From assembly GCF_004341625.1 (NCBI RefSeq), contig NZ_SLZG01000005.1, positions 186,001 to 250,000 on the forward strand: a stretch of 64,000 nucleotides of DNA, given 5' to 3'. Position numbers and translations under genes: made by a program. Below the pieces are notes generated by a model. The model saw only the letters and a program-made list of their open reading frames with translations. It did no database searches and had not been told where the DNA came from. The DNA comes from Rhizobium sp. BK376. GTDB taxonomy: Bacteria > Pseudomonadota > Alphaproteobacteria > Rhizobiales > Rhizobiaceae. This document shows, in pieces, positions 34,847 through 43,374 of this stretch (position 1 is the first letter of the stretch; each line of letters starts with the position of its first letter).

Positions 34847-35134
34847 TCAGTGCAGCGATTTCTGTTTGGAAGAAGCGGGCTTTGTCGGTTTGGCAGTTGC
34901 GGTCGCAGCGGCGCTTTTCTTTGCAGGCTTTGCCGGCTCTTCCTTCGCTCGTGTCTTGCGCGCGCGGCCTGAGGCAGCTCCTGCATCCTTTGCCTTATGC
35001 TCGGATGCGTGCTCGGCAGCGACTTCTTCGAACGCTTTGAGCCAGTGGCGAAGATCCGCTCCATGTGGGCGGCCTTCCTGCTCCCATATCTGATAGGCTC
35101 TCTGTTTGATGCGCTCTTCCCTGTCGGATGACAT
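34847..35134 (-). CDS. DUF2934 protein with a basic Lys/Ala-rich tail
   Basis: The 95-residue product begins MSSDREERIKQRAYQIWEQE and continues GRPHGADLRHWLKA, the DUF2934 motif of small rhizobial proteins. It ends in a low-complexity tail of Ala, Lys, Thr and Pro (KPAKKSAAATATAKPTKPAS) like histone H1-type tails. GGGAGAAGG precedes the ATG at 35134, which excludes the long upstream extension. Function is unknown; the tail suggests nucleic-acid or polyanion binding. Confidence 0.78.
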   Translation of the reverse strand: MSSDREERIKQRAYQIWEQEGRPHGADLRHWLKAFEEVAAEHASEHKAKDAGAASGRARKTRAKEEPAKPAKKSAAATATAKPTKPASSKQKSLH

Positions 35135-35254
35135 TTTGCCTTCTCCCCTGTGTTGCTTCGGTGAAAGGTAGGGCGCCAATGATAGGGTCAAGGATAGCTT
35201 GTTAACTTTCGTCGAGAAGAATGGCGGCTGATTCGCATTCGGAGACCGCTGATT

Positions 35255-35509
35255 TTGTTGACATTTTTTCCACTTCACCGGCGCAGGCAGGAAGTCATCC
35301 GCTGCGCTGACGCGTTGGACGCTATTCATGGCGAGGCGGCCAACGCATTTTGGAAGGCCGAGATGCGCTCGCTCGCCGGCCTTCTCAAAGCGGCTGGAGC
35401 CGACGACGCCGAAATTTCCAGCCAGATCTTCGAATTTAACGCTGCCGTACAGGAGGAGCTTCAAAGCCGTTCGCTTGCCGCTCTGCACCTTGCGCCACAA
35501 GCAGGCTAG
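35255..35509 (+). CDS. Small hypothetical protein, DUF6074-like
   Basis: The 84-residue product reads LTFFPLHRRRQEVIRCADAL, then a helical stretch ending EELQSRSLAALHLAPQAG. This resembles short rhizobial proteins with a PLxRR start followed by two amphipathic helices. The only start candidates are TTG codons at 35255 and 35258, with no clear ribosome site, so the start is uncertain. The function is not known. Confidence 0.45.
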   Translation: MLTFFPLHRRRQEVIRCADALDAIHGEAANAFWKAEMRSLAGLLKAAGADDAEISSQIFEFNAAVQEELQSRSLAALHLAPQAG

Positions 35510-35602
35510 GTATCGCTACGGCAGTCTTGGCGCAGGCCGGCGCTCTTGTGATTGCTCCCAATTGGGCGGCCGAAAGACTTAGCTTTCGGCTGCCCCGCTC
35601 GT

Positions 35603-37261
35603 TCAACGCAGCGCCAATGTATTCGGCGGCCGGCGACATTTCGCAAAGACATCCAAATCGGAATCGTAGACCTTGGTTGCGATGTCCATAAGACCGAGAA
35701 CGCTGTGGAAGATGTTATCGTGCGAATGGCCCTCGCCTGCACCCTTCGCGACACAGGCCATGTCGAATCCGGCTGATTTGGCAAGATCGTCAGCCACCCA
35801 GACGAGGAACGGCACATGCGTTTGCTGTGTCGGGGCGATCAGATACGGCGTCCCGTGGAGATAAATCCCGTTTTCGCCGAGTGACTCCCCGTGATCAGAG
35901 AAATAGACGACGGCTCCAGAGATAGACGCGGAGCGCTGCTTCAACTTGTCGATGACGGTTGAAACGACGTGATCGGTGTAGAGGATCGTGTTGTCATAGG
36001 CGTTGGTGATCTCTTCCGGCGAGCAGCTGCCGAAATCATTAGCGCGGCAATCCGGTGTAAAGTGCCTGAATTCTTCGGGATAGCGCTGATAGTAGGCCGG
36101 GCCATGACTGCCGAGCTGATGCAGCACAAGGACGCTGTCACCTTTGACATGGTCAAGCCAACTGTCGACCTTGTCCAACAAGATGCCATCAAGGCATTCG
36201 CCATCCTTGCAGAAGCGAGGATCGGCCGAGGTAGGCAGGTAAGTGTAGGATACGCGATCCGTCACGTGATAGCTGCCGGTATCATTGTCGAGCCAGGTGA
36301 CATCGACCTTTCCGTGGGTCAGCACATCCAGCAGATTTTCGGTTTGCAGACCTTTCAGATGCGTATATTGCGCTCGCGTATAGACGGAAAACAGGCATGG
36401 GATTGAGGTTGCTGTTGCTGTGCCGCAGCTGGTTGTCTGGGGAAAGTAAACGACATTCTGTTTTGCGAGCTCCGGATTGGTCATCTTGTCGTAGCCGCCG
36501 AGCGAGAAATCCTGCGCACGAGCGGTCTCGCCGGCAACGATGATCGTCACACGGGGCTTGGCGTTGCCGGCTCGCCCCACCTTGTGCGCATCAGTGCCCA
36601 GAGGCTGGGCAGCGATGTCAGAGTCACGTTGCGAGTCGATCGTATAGCGAACCGCGCTGGCGACAGGCATAATCGGATTGAGGGTATCCATCAGGTCGCG
36701 ATGGGCGCGACCGATGCCTGCAAAGGTCTTGTAGTAGCTGCTGCCCGCCACCAGGAAAACCGCCACACATGAACAAATGACCGCCGTGTTGTAGGCGAGC
36801 TTTTTCCAAACGGTTCGATGCTTGATCCGTACCCAAACAATCAGCAGAGCGGGGATCGCGCCCGTCAGCAGAACGTGGATGGCGAAGCGCGTCGTAATCA
36901 GGTGGCCGGCTTCAGCTCCTGTTGACACCGCCGCATTGCGGATCATTTCCTTATCGATGACCACGCCGAACTGGTCGTTGAACCAGGAAGAGATGGATGC
37001 AACGAATATGAAGAAGATCAGTACCGGCTTTGTGAGATACTTCGCCGAAAACATTGTCAGAAGTGCCATGGTCGTTGCAGCAATCCCGACCACGAAGGCG
37101 CCAAAAGCAGCCTGTTCGGTGACGAAATAACCATAGGCCCTGACCCAGAAGGTCTGGTTTGTCACAAGAAGTATATAAAGTGTGACTATAAGGCAGAGTG
37201 TAACACTGCCGATTGCAGGCCGTGCGTATCGCGCGCGCGGGTGATTGGTTTGATTGCTCAA
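35603..37261 (-). CDS. eptA: Lipid A phosphoethanolamine transferase
   Basis: The product of about 552 residues has five N-terminal membrane segments and a periplasmic sulfatase-like domain. The catalytic landmarks are IIVAGETARAQDFSLGGYDK, TTSCGTATATSIPCLFS containing the Thr nucleophile, and YFSDHGESLGENGIYLHG with metal ligands. The enzyme adds phosphoethanolamine to lipid A and lowers its negative charge. A TTG at 37261 with GGAG upstream is the preferred start; GTG 37306 is possible. It shares strand and locality with a PAP2 phosphatase, forming an outer-membrane remodelling pair. Confidence 0.9.
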   Translation of the reverse strand: MSNQTNHPRARYARPAIGSVTLCLIVTLYILLVTNQTFWVRAYGYFVTEQAAFGAFVVGIAATTMALLTMFSAKYLTKPVLIFFIFVASISSWFNDQFGVVIDKEMIRNAAVSTGAEAGHLITTRFAIHVLLTGAIPALLIVWVRIKHRTVWKKLAYNTAVICSCVAVFLVAGSSYYKTFAGIGRAHRDLMDTLNPIMPVASAVRYTIDSQRDSDIAAQPLGTDAHKVGRAGNAKPRVTIIVAGETARAQDFSLGGYDKMTNPELAKQNVVYFPQTTSCGTATATSIPCLFSVYTRAQYTHLKGLQTENLLDVLTHGKVDVTWLDNDTGSYHVTDRVSYTYLPTSADPRFCKDGECLDGILLDKVDSWLDHVKGDSVLVLHQLGSHGPAYYQRYPEEFRHFTPDCRANDFGSCSPEEITNAYDNTILYTDHVVSTVIDKLKQRSASISGAVVYFSDHGESLGENGIYLHGTPYLIAPTQQTHVPFLVWVADDLAKSAGFDMACVAKGAGEGHSHDNIFHSVLGLMDIATKVYDSDLDVFAKCRRPPNTLALR

Positions 37262-37542
37262 TGCGATTTTCTCCAAGCCCTGCCTGGTCAGAGCAGAGCG
37301 CAACACCGCAGGCCGCGGGATCGAATATTCCGTCGGTCAGTTAAACGCACATCGCTAGTGCCCTTTCCTGACAGTAACCTGAATTGTGAATTTCTGAAAC
37401 GCGACGTCCGCGTCCGCCATCGGTCATTCACTGACAAATTCGGGCGATCTTTAGGCGTCCGTCAGATTTGTCGGATTATAAATATGCGTTCGGAAAGGGC
37501 TTGGGCGCATCTCTTGTTGGTCGAAGGCTTGAAAGATCCGCT

Positions 37543-38304
37543 CTACTTCCGCCGCAGTGCTGGGCTAAAAGCGTCGAAGGCGGCCAGCACTCCTGCGAAT
37601 ATCACGAGCGATAAGAGCCAACCGAGAACCGCATCAGACAGATAATGTGCGCCTGTCATGACGCGCATCGCAGGCATCGCAACGGATATGATTGCAAGCG
37701 GGATTCCCAGCGGCAGACGCCAGCGCGGCGGCAGCAAGAATACCAGGCAAAGGAGCCATCCGCCGGATGAGGCCTCTCCGGAAACAAAGGAGCAGTTCTG
37801 CAGACATTTGCCGGCAAACGATCCAGCCTGAACAAAATCGAGAGCGCCACCGAAGAGGTCGGTGTCGCGGGGACGTGGCCTGCCTGAAAATTCCTTGAGG
37901 AACAGATTGACGATCAGTCCACATCCAAGTGCAAGGGATGTCAAAGCGACGATACTCTGTTCAGCCTCCCGTGTCCGCCAGCGCGATCCTAAGCGCCGCC
38001 ACGATACCAGCGGGATAGCGATTAGAACCGCGACCGCCACATATGGCAGGATGAGCGTGATCGAGCGCAGGGAAACGAACAGCAGGTTTCTGTCGTAGGC
38101 GAAAACGCCACAGGTATCGCCGATCTCTTTTGCCCTGTGACAGAGGCCGTTGCTGAAGAAGTAGCGAGCAACCGCGATATCGATCGCCGGAGCCCTGTTG
38201 AAAATGAGCAGCAGCGCCCACCAAATCACGAACAGCGCGACAAAAGAAAAGAGAGGTTGGCTGTATGGCAGCGATCTCTTCGATGCGGAAGCGTATTCAT
38301 GCAT
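37543..38304 (-). CDS. PAP2-family phosphatase, LpxE-like
   Basis: The 253-residue membrane protein has the three PAP2 motifs: KEFSGRPRPRD (KX6RP), CSFVSGEASSG (variant of PSGH with Glu for His) and RVMTGAHYLSD (RX5HX3D), set among about six hydrophobic segments. Such enzymes remove phosphate from lipids; the SGEAS form and periplasmic topology fit the lipid A phosphatase group. The ATG at 38304 is favoured over a GTG at 38334. With the EptA-like gene downstream it probably alters lipid A headgroups. Another lipid phosphate substrate remains possible. Confidence 0.82.
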   Translation of the reverse strand: MHEYASASKRSLPYSQPLFSFVALFVIWWALLLIFNRAPAIDIAVARYFFSNGLCHRAKEIGDTCGVFAYDRNLLFVSLRSITLILPYVAVAVLIAIPLVSWRRLGSRWRTREAEQSIVALTSLALGCGLIVNLFLKEFSGRPRPRDTDLFGGALDFVQAGSFAGKCLQNCSFVSGEASSGGWLLCLVFLLPPRWRLPLGIPLAIISVAMPAMRVMTGAHYLSDAVLGWLLSLVIFAGVLAAFDAFSPALRRK

Positions 38305-38616
38305 TTGTTCAAAGCCTGCTGCAACTGGACACAAACCGATCGCCGGAAAAGTGGGGATCCAGCACTGAGTGCTTTAGATTTGCTGGCTGACGGCAGCCTG
38401 AAAAACAGAAATGAAAACGCTGTTTTTCCAGCACCGTCGTTAGTTCGATCATGCGAAACGTAATCCAAGGGAAGCCTCGTGCGGGAGGTGCTGAATATTA
38501 CGGGTCGATCCTGAACGCTCCTCTGTCGCAGGCGTCTTCAGGTCGGGTGACGATCGTGGATGCACATTGCTTCGGGCTTGATGTGTTCCTGTGGAGGAGG
38601 AGAATTGTCCACGTTT
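38305..38616. other. Region between the PAP2 gene and repC
   Basis: No gene is supported in this 312-bp region. It holds a perfect 13-bp palindrome AGCACTGAGTGCT at 38361-38373 and a stem-loop at 38400-38428. Confidence 0.5.
38400..38428 (-). terminator. Probable repABC terminator
   Basis: GAAAAACAG-N11-CTGTTTTTC is a perfect 9-bp inverted repeat downstream of repC on the minus strand. On that strand a T5 run forms the right arm, consistent with intrinsic termination. Confidence 0.5.
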
Positions 38617-39990
38617 TCACCGCCTATGGTTCGAAAGGGGGCTGGATGTCCCTCGATGTGCAATCGTCGACCAGATTGAGGGTTGTTGTTCGGATCGTGC
38701 AATCCTGCCGGTATGCGCGCGCAGGTCTTTAGCACCGACTGACGGCGCGTCGGCATTTGGCGCCAGATTGCCGTCAGGGATACAAGGTGCGCGATCTTTC
38801 TCGGCTTTGGCCCGCATGAGCGCGTTGAGCATCGGTCCCAGGGAAAATTCCCGCCGCTCGGCTTTTCGAGTGAGGTCGCACAGATAGCCTCCGGGCGAAT
38901 TAATCTGATCAGCTCTCTCAAGCATGCATGCGATGATAACGGCTGTACCTTTCGGGCCTATCACTTCGCAGGCTCGATGGTAGGCGCCTTCGCCGATAGC
39001 AAACATCTTCTGGACGATAGACGAGGCTCTCAAGAGATCGTTCCAGGTCGATATCGTGCCGGCTGGGCCGTAGAATGCGATCTCCGGGCACGCCTTCAGC
39101 ACGACGTTCAGCGGAGCGTCATGCTGATTGGGTGTTACTAACGATGAGATGCTGGTTTTCTCGGCGTCGCGATCGGCGATGGCTTCAGATTCAGTTTTAG
39201 AATTAATATCTGAATTCTGTATATGCCCGCCATTCTGGTGCTCAATGGCGACCATCTTTTCTGTTTTTGCGAATGTTTTAAGGTAGTTAACGATTGTTTG
39301 ACGCAGATTGTCGAGTTCGGAGAGAACTCGCTCGATTTCCTGCTGTGAGGCAGAGCGAGGCAGGCATAGCGAAATGGAGTCGAACTGCGCTTGTACGTCA
39401 GCCCAGTCGCCGGGGACCTCGGCTTCTTCGGCGGCTTCGATAAGTTTTGCGATGTCGCGACGGCAAAGGGAAAGTTGCTCCTTCAGCCATCTGAGCTGCT
39501 GGCGTTCGGCGATGCATTCTGCTGCCAGACGCTCGATCTCCTCGCTACGGGCGAGCAGCGGCGCCAGGTTGAAACCGAAAGCCTCGCGTGCATCTCCAGC
39601 CCGGCCCTTCCGGGCATAGCGTTTGCCGTTTGGGCTGTCTTTGCGAATGATCAGACCAGCCTCGACAAGGGCTGCCAGATGCCGACGCAAGGTGGTGCCT
39701 GCCATGCCGTGTGTTCTCATCGAGAGCTGGGCATTGGAGGGGAAAACCACGAGGCTGTTATCCTCACCAAGTTCGGTCTTCGGATAAAAGCTTAGGAGCG
39801 CATTGAGGACCGCAAGAGTACGATCGGAGACGCCCAGCGGGCCTCTGGCCTCATAGATGGTCCGGAACAGTTTCCACTTATCGATAGTCTTTCGCGAATC
39901 AATTTCGGTTGCCTCAAGCTGAGTTGACAGCATGGCAAGCGTCATTGACCGCCGCCCAAAGGGCGTCGTCACAGCGACAGATTGCATCAT
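38617..39990 (-). CDS. repC: Plasmid replication initiator RepC
   Basis: The 457-residue protein has the RepC N-terminus (QSVAVTTPFGRRSMTLAMLS) and winged-helix initiator region with TELGEDNSLVVFPSNAQLSMRTHGMAGTTLRRHLAALVEAGLI and RKDSPNGKRYARKG. It ends after YLCDLTRKAERREFSLGPMLNALM. It starts replication of the repABC replicon by acting at oriV, usually within its own gene. The start is one of the paired ATGs at 39990/39987, 8 nt after AAAAGG; the upstream TTG at 40005 precedes that site. It is the third gene of repABC. Confidence 0.95.
   Translation of the reverse strand: MMQSVAVTTPFGRRSMTLAMLSTQLEATEIDSRKTIDKWKLFRTIYEARGPLGVSDRTLAVLNALLSFYPKTELGEDNSLVVFPSNAQLSMRTHGMAGTTLRRHLAALVEAGLIIRKDSPNGKRYARKGRAGDAREAFGFNLAPLLARSEEIERLAAECIAERQQLRWLKEQLSLCRRDIAKLIEAAEEAEVPGDWADVQAQFDSISLCLPRSASQQEIERVLSELDNLRQTIVNYLKTFAKTEKMVAIEHQNGGHIQNSDINSKTESEAIADRDAEKTSISSLVTPNQHDAPLNVVLKACPEIAFYGPAGTISTWNDLLRASSIVQKMFAIGEGAYHRACEVIGPKGTAVIIACMLERADQINSPGGYLCDLTRKAERREFSLGPMLNALMRAKAEKDRAPCIPDGNLAPNADAPSVGAKDLRAHTGRIARSEQQPSIWSTIAHRGTSSPLSNHRR
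39185..39222. other. Candidate oriV within repC
   Basis: This AT-rich stretch inside repC contains inverted TTAGAATTAATATCTGAATTC-like sequence in an otherwise GC-rich gene. In studied repABC plasmids the origin lies in an AT-rich part of repC, so this is the best candidate. Position is inferred. Confidence 0.4.
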
Positions 39991-40074
39991 TTTTACCTTT
40001 TCCAAGGCAAAAGAAATCCGCTCACCGAAATCGGTGCCAAGACGCTTGACAGTGATTCGAGGAAGTGTAATTCT

Positions 40075-40130
40075 CAGATTGTCCAGATATGAGAAAGGCT
40101 TCCTTACGGCAACGTTTGGGGGCTTTTTTC
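40075..40130 (+). ncRNA. Counter-transcribed RNA (incA type) between repB and repC
   Basis: On the plus strand, opposite to repABC, TTGACA at 40046-40051 and a TAATTC -10 near 40068 form a promoter. About 50 bp downstream, GGCTTCC can pair with GGGGGCT ahead of a T6 run at 40124-40129, forming a terminator. All known repABC loci encode a short antisense RNA here that limits RepC synthesis and causes incompatibility. Ends are estimated. Confidence 0.7.
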
Positions 40131-40139
40131 TTTTGCGGC

Positions 40140-41135
40140 CTAGTCTCCTGCTTTCAGTTTGTCGGTCCGGTATGCTTGGTAAAGCTCATCCAAGCGGCTG
40201 GAAATGAAGTCGCCGAAGTCAGGCGCAGCGGCCGTCTTCAAGGCGAGTGTGAATGTGTTGGCCGAGGCCTTGATGGTCGCGCGGATCTGATCTCCGGTTT
40301 TAGGCTTCCACTCATATTCAGTGATATCAGTCGTGCGAAGTTTCCGCGTGAGTTCCGCGAAAACCATCTCGAAGCGCTGATCGGAATCGAGCTTCTGGAA
40401 ACTCTCGGTCACCATGAGCTTCTGCAGCTTTGCCAGGGTATTGCCGGTGATGACCTGGGCAAGCGCCAGCCATTTGCGTCTCCCGATACCGGGCGCAATA
40501 CCGACGGCCTTGATGATTTCGGCGGGCACAGCTTTCGCGACTGAGATGAGCTTGGAAAGTTCCGTCTTGTCAGTCGAGAGCGCCTTCATGATGACCGCGC
40601 GCTCAAAGCCACTATTTTCTAGGTTCTCTGCAAAGACTGCACGCTCAACGTAGGAGAGGTTCCTTCGCGCCGAATTCTCGATGCCCTGCGCAATGACAAC
40701 GTCTGTGTCGTCCAGCTTCCGGATAATGGCCTGGACTTTGCGACCCAACAGCTTGACTGCTTGCAGGCGCCGGTGGCCGTAGGCGATCTGGTACCTGCCC
40801 TCCACCGTCGGATGATTGCGAACAAGGATCGGCACCTCTTGCCCGTTCTCCGAAATGGATTGAACAAGCTCGTCTTCCATATCAAGCGGCGCATCGACCA
40901 GGCGATCGCGGATGAACGAGATGTCGACAAGATCGGGATCCAGTTCGACGACACGCTCGCCGGAGAGCAATGCTTCCTGCATTGCCCTCGTCTCTTCCTC
41001 CATTCGTCCCAGCGTCAGGGCCATGGAACGCACCGGCCCTGCGGGTCCGCGTACAGCCGCGTCTTCGTAGTTGGCCGCGGCCAACTCCTGTGCGGTGTCA
41101 TCGAAGAGACCTTTCAGCCGATCACGTCTGCTCAT
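40140..41135 (-). CDS. repB: Plasmid partition protein RepB (ParB family)
   Basis: The 331-residue protein starts MSRRDRLKGLF, as RepB proteins do. It has a ParB nuclease-like domain with ENGQEVPILVRNHPTVEGRYQIAYGHRRLQAVKLLG, NSARRNLSYVERAVFAENLE and a helix-turn-helix near STDKTELSKLISVAKAVP. It binds parS sites and, with RepA, segregates the replicon. Its start overlaps the repA stop (ATGA). A perfect parS-like palindrome lies within its own codons about 17-22. Confidence 0.95.
   Translation of the reverse strand: MSRRDRLKGLFDDTAQELAAANYEDAAVRGPAGPVRSMALTLGRMEEETRAMQEALLSGERVVELDPDLVDISFIRDRLVDAPLDMEDELVQSISENGQEVPILVRNHPTVEGRYQIAYGHRRLQAVKLLGRKVQAIIRKLDDTDVVIAQGIENSARRNLSYVERAVFAENLENSGFERAVIMKALSTDKTELSKLISVAKAVPAEIIKAVGIAPGIGRRKWLALAQVITGNTLAKLQKLMVTESFQKLDSDQRFEMVFAELTRKLRTTDITEYEWKPKTGDQIRATIKASANTFTLALKTAAAPDFGDFISSRLDELYQAYRTDKLKAGD
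41070..41085. other. parS-like centromere site 1 (within repB)
   Basis: GTTGGCCGCGGCCAAC is a perfect 16-bp palindrome fitting the repABC parS consensus GTTNNNNGCNNNNAAC. On the minus strand it encodes L-A-A-A-N of RepB. Confidence 0.8.
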
Positions 41136-42331
41136 GTTCTACCCCACGCTTTGTGAAGCCCCGCGAGGACCTCACCATTCGCTGCATTGACTGACTCGAG
41201 CGCCCGGTCATAGGTCGAGCGCCGTACCTGGCCTCTTTCGATTTCGTAAAGCGTCTGCTTGGTCAGGCCGGCGTCAGCGATTGCAGTCGATTTGAGGATT
41301 GTTGCCGTCAACACATCCTCGCCGAACAGACTGCGCAGCAGGGCAACGATCTGCGACTGCGGCGCATCGAACGGCTCATGCCTAGTCACGACATATTTAA
41401 TGAAGTCGTGCCGGAGATCGCCGCCTGCATTGCGAACCACCGAGAGCAGATCAGCGGTCATCAAGAGGAACTGCGACATCGAGGCCACGTCCACCATCTG
41501 GGGATGAATGGTGATCAGAAGCGATGTCGCCGCGCAAACTGCACCGAGCGTCAGATATCCAAGCTGAGGAGGGCAGTCGATGACGACGACGTCATAGTCT
41601 GACTCGACTTCGTTGATGGCCACTCCAACACGGTTGAAAAACATCTCGCCGCTCGAATGCCGGCGATCACTCAGGGCTCTTGGCGTCTCATGCTCGAACT
41701 CCATGAGCTCGAGATTGCCTGCCACAAGATCCAATCCATCAATGTAGGTCTTGCGGATGATCTCGCGCAGCGGCTTACGGTTCTCGTCATACCGGATGGC
41801 GCCATAAAGGGTGTCGCCTTCCGCAAGATCGAACTCCGGCTGCAGTCCGAGCATCGACGACAGCGACGCCTGCGGATCGAGATCCACGGCGAGCACACGA
41901 TAACCGTTCAGAGCAAGATACTGAGCCAGGTAAAGAGTTGTCGTCGTCTTTGCAGAACCGCCCTTGAAATTGGTGACGGCGATGGTCTGCAGCTTTTCCC
42001 CCGGCCGCCGCCAGGGCAGATAGGCAAGCGCATCCTTGGGCTTCAACTTTGCCATATGCTGGCGAAGTTCATTGATCTGCGCCAGAGTGTAGGACCGGCG
42101 ACCGGTGGCAGAAACGTCCGGAGAGGGGCCTTTGCCATCCAGAGAGAGCTGCCTCAGATAGCCGTCGGAGACACCAATCATCTGCGCGGCTTCTCCGGAC
42201 GTGAACGTCCGAAGCGTCTTCTGAGATAAGGGCGGGAAAAGCTTGTCACGCAAAAGCTTCAGCTGCCGAGACAACTGATTTGCGTGTCGTTCAATTCGCA
42301 CGTCCGTCGTGGATACGCTTAAGCTGTCCAA
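41132..42331 (-). CDS. repA: Plasmid partition ATPase RepA (ParA family)
   Basis: The 399-residue protein has an N-terminal helix-turn-helix (TFTSGEAAQMIGVSDGYLRQL) used for operator binding and a deviant Walker A motif NFKGGSAKTTTTLYLA near residue 124, then VLAVDLDPQASLSS and DVVVIDCPPQLG. It drives segregation with RepB and represses the repABC operon. An inverted repeat just upstream is its likely operator. The order repA-repB-repC with 4-bp repA/repB overlap is standard. Confidence 0.96.
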   Translation of the reverse strand: MDSLSVSTTDVRIERHANQLSRQLKLLRDKLFPPLSQKTLRTFTSGEAAQMIGVSDGYLRQLSLDGKGPSPDVSATGRRSYTLAQINELRQHMAKLKPKDALAYLPWRRPGEKLQTIAVTNFKGGSAKTTTTLYLAQYLALNGYRVLAVDLDPQASLSSMLGLQPEFDLAEGDTLYGAIRYDENRKPLREIIRKTYIDGLDLVAGNLELMEFEHETPRALSDRRHSSGEMFFNRVGVAINEVESDYDVVVIDCPPQLGYLTLGAVCAATSLLITIHPQMVDVASMSQFLLMTADLLSVVRNAGGDLRHDFIKYVVTRHEPFDAPQSQIVALLRSLFGEDVLTATILKSTAIADAGLTKQTLYEIERGQVRRSTYDRALESVNAANGEVLAGLHKAWGRT

Positions 42332-42348
42332 AACACTCGATCCTTTTT

Positions 42349-42387
42349 GATGCGCTTTTTTGTCAGCGTACTGTCAAAAAGCGTATC
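42349..42387. promoter_or_regulatory. Putative RepA operator upstream of repA
   Basis: GATGCGCTTTTT (42349-42360) and AAAAAGCGTATC (42376-42387) form a 12-bp inverted repeat with one mismatch around a 15-bp centre, directly ahead of repA. Autorepression by RepA/RepB is usual at this position. Confidence 0.55.
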
Positions 42388-42450
42388 GAAAATGACACGA
42401 TTCGGGATTGGCAGCAATATTAGCTATTAAGACGCGAAATTACGCACTCA

Positions 42451-42516
42451 CCGAGCTCTGCTGCGGGACAGCAAGCCTCTTGAAATGCGCAAATGGTTTC
42501 TGCAAACAGAGCTCGG
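42451..42516 (+). promoter_or_regulatory. Long stem-loop in the cobF leader
   Basis: CCGAGCTCTG (42451-42460) and CAGAGCTCGG (42507-42516) are perfect 10-bp complements 46 nt apart, ending 18 nt before the cobF ATG. The loop holds a small hairpin GCTG-CGGGA-CAGC. It does not show the conserved core of a cobalamin riboswitch. Confidence 0.5.
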
Positions 42517-42534
42517 AAATGAGGATCTGAAAAA

Positions 42535-43305
42535 ATGAAACAGCTTTACGTCATCGGTATTGGTACGGGTAATCCAGACCACATGACCGTGCAGGCAATC
42601 GCCGCGCTGAACAAGGCCGATGTCGTGTTTATCCCCAGGAAAGGCGAGGCCAAAAATGGGCTGGCACAGGTGCGCAGAGAGATCTGTGCTCGCTTCATAA
42701 CAGGCGAGCAGACGGAGATCGTTGAATACGATCTGCCTGAACGACAGACCGTCGGGCGGGGATATAGCGGCAGCGTTGACGAGTGGCATGCCGATATATC
42801 TTTGCTTTATGAGGAATTTCTAAAAAATAGTTTGAGTGAAAACCAGTCTGGCGCGTTTCTGGTGTGGGGCGATCCTGGCCTCTACGACAGCACAATTCGC
42901 ATTCTTGAGCGAGTGAGAGGGCGCGGCAATGTCGCCTTTGATTATGAGGTCATTCCCGGCATCACCAGCATTCAGGCGTTGACGGCCAGCCATCGAATTC
43001 CGCTCAATCTCGTCGGCAAGCCGGTTCAGATTACTACAGGGCGGCGTCTCTCCGAGAGCTTTCCAGGTCTTGTCGAAACGGCAGTGGTTATGCTCGATGG
43101 CGAAGAGGCCTTCAGCAAGATCGATGATCCGGATGCCTATATCTATTGGGGCGCCTATCTCGGCACGGAAGACGAGATCATCCTGTCGGGGAAAGTTGTC
43201 GATATTGCCGATCGCATTCGCGAGATGCGCCGAGAGGCTCGCGAGCGGCATGGGTGGATCATGGATATCTACCTCCTGCGCAAAGGCCGCGACTTCGAGG
43301 ACTAG
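42535..43305 (+). CDS. cobF: Precorrin-6A synthase (deacetylating)
   Basis: The 256-residue enzyme is an SAM-dependent tetrapyrrole methylase (VIGIGTGNPDHMTVQAIAAL, VWGDPGLYDSTIRILERV, YEVIPGITSIQALTA) and matches CobF over its length. In aerobic cobalamin synthesis it methylates C-1 of precorrin-5 and releases the acetyl group. It begins the cob cluster, divergent from repA, with a GAGG ribosome site and a stem-loop leader upstream. Confidence 0.93.
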   Translation: MKQLYVIGIGTGNPDHMTVQAIAALNKADVVFIPRKGEAKNGLAQVRREICARFITGEQTEIVEYDLPERQTVGRGYSGSVDEWHADISLLYEEFLKNSLSENQSGAFLVWGDPGLYDSTIRILERVRGRGNVAFDYEVIPGITSIQALTASHRIPLNLVGKPVQITTGRRLSESFPGLVETAVVMLDGEEAFSKIDDPDAYIYWGAYLGTEDEIILSGKVVDIADRIREMRREARERHGWIMDIYLLRKGRDFED

Positions 43306-43374
43306 GCGCTTTCCCTCAAAATATTTGCCTGCGCGACAGGATCATGTAAGGACGTTCCGAGGAAGGATGTTCAC

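Noticed and set aside
38361..38373. AGCACTGAGTGCT palindrome as another GntR operator
   Set aside because: It shares AGTGCTTTAG with the 20-bp element but lacks the ATGCAT core and lies next to unrelated genes; probably coincidence.
42332..42534. Cobalamin riboswitch ahead of cobF
   Set aside because: I could not recognise the conserved core sequence or the expected multi-stem layout in about 200 bp.
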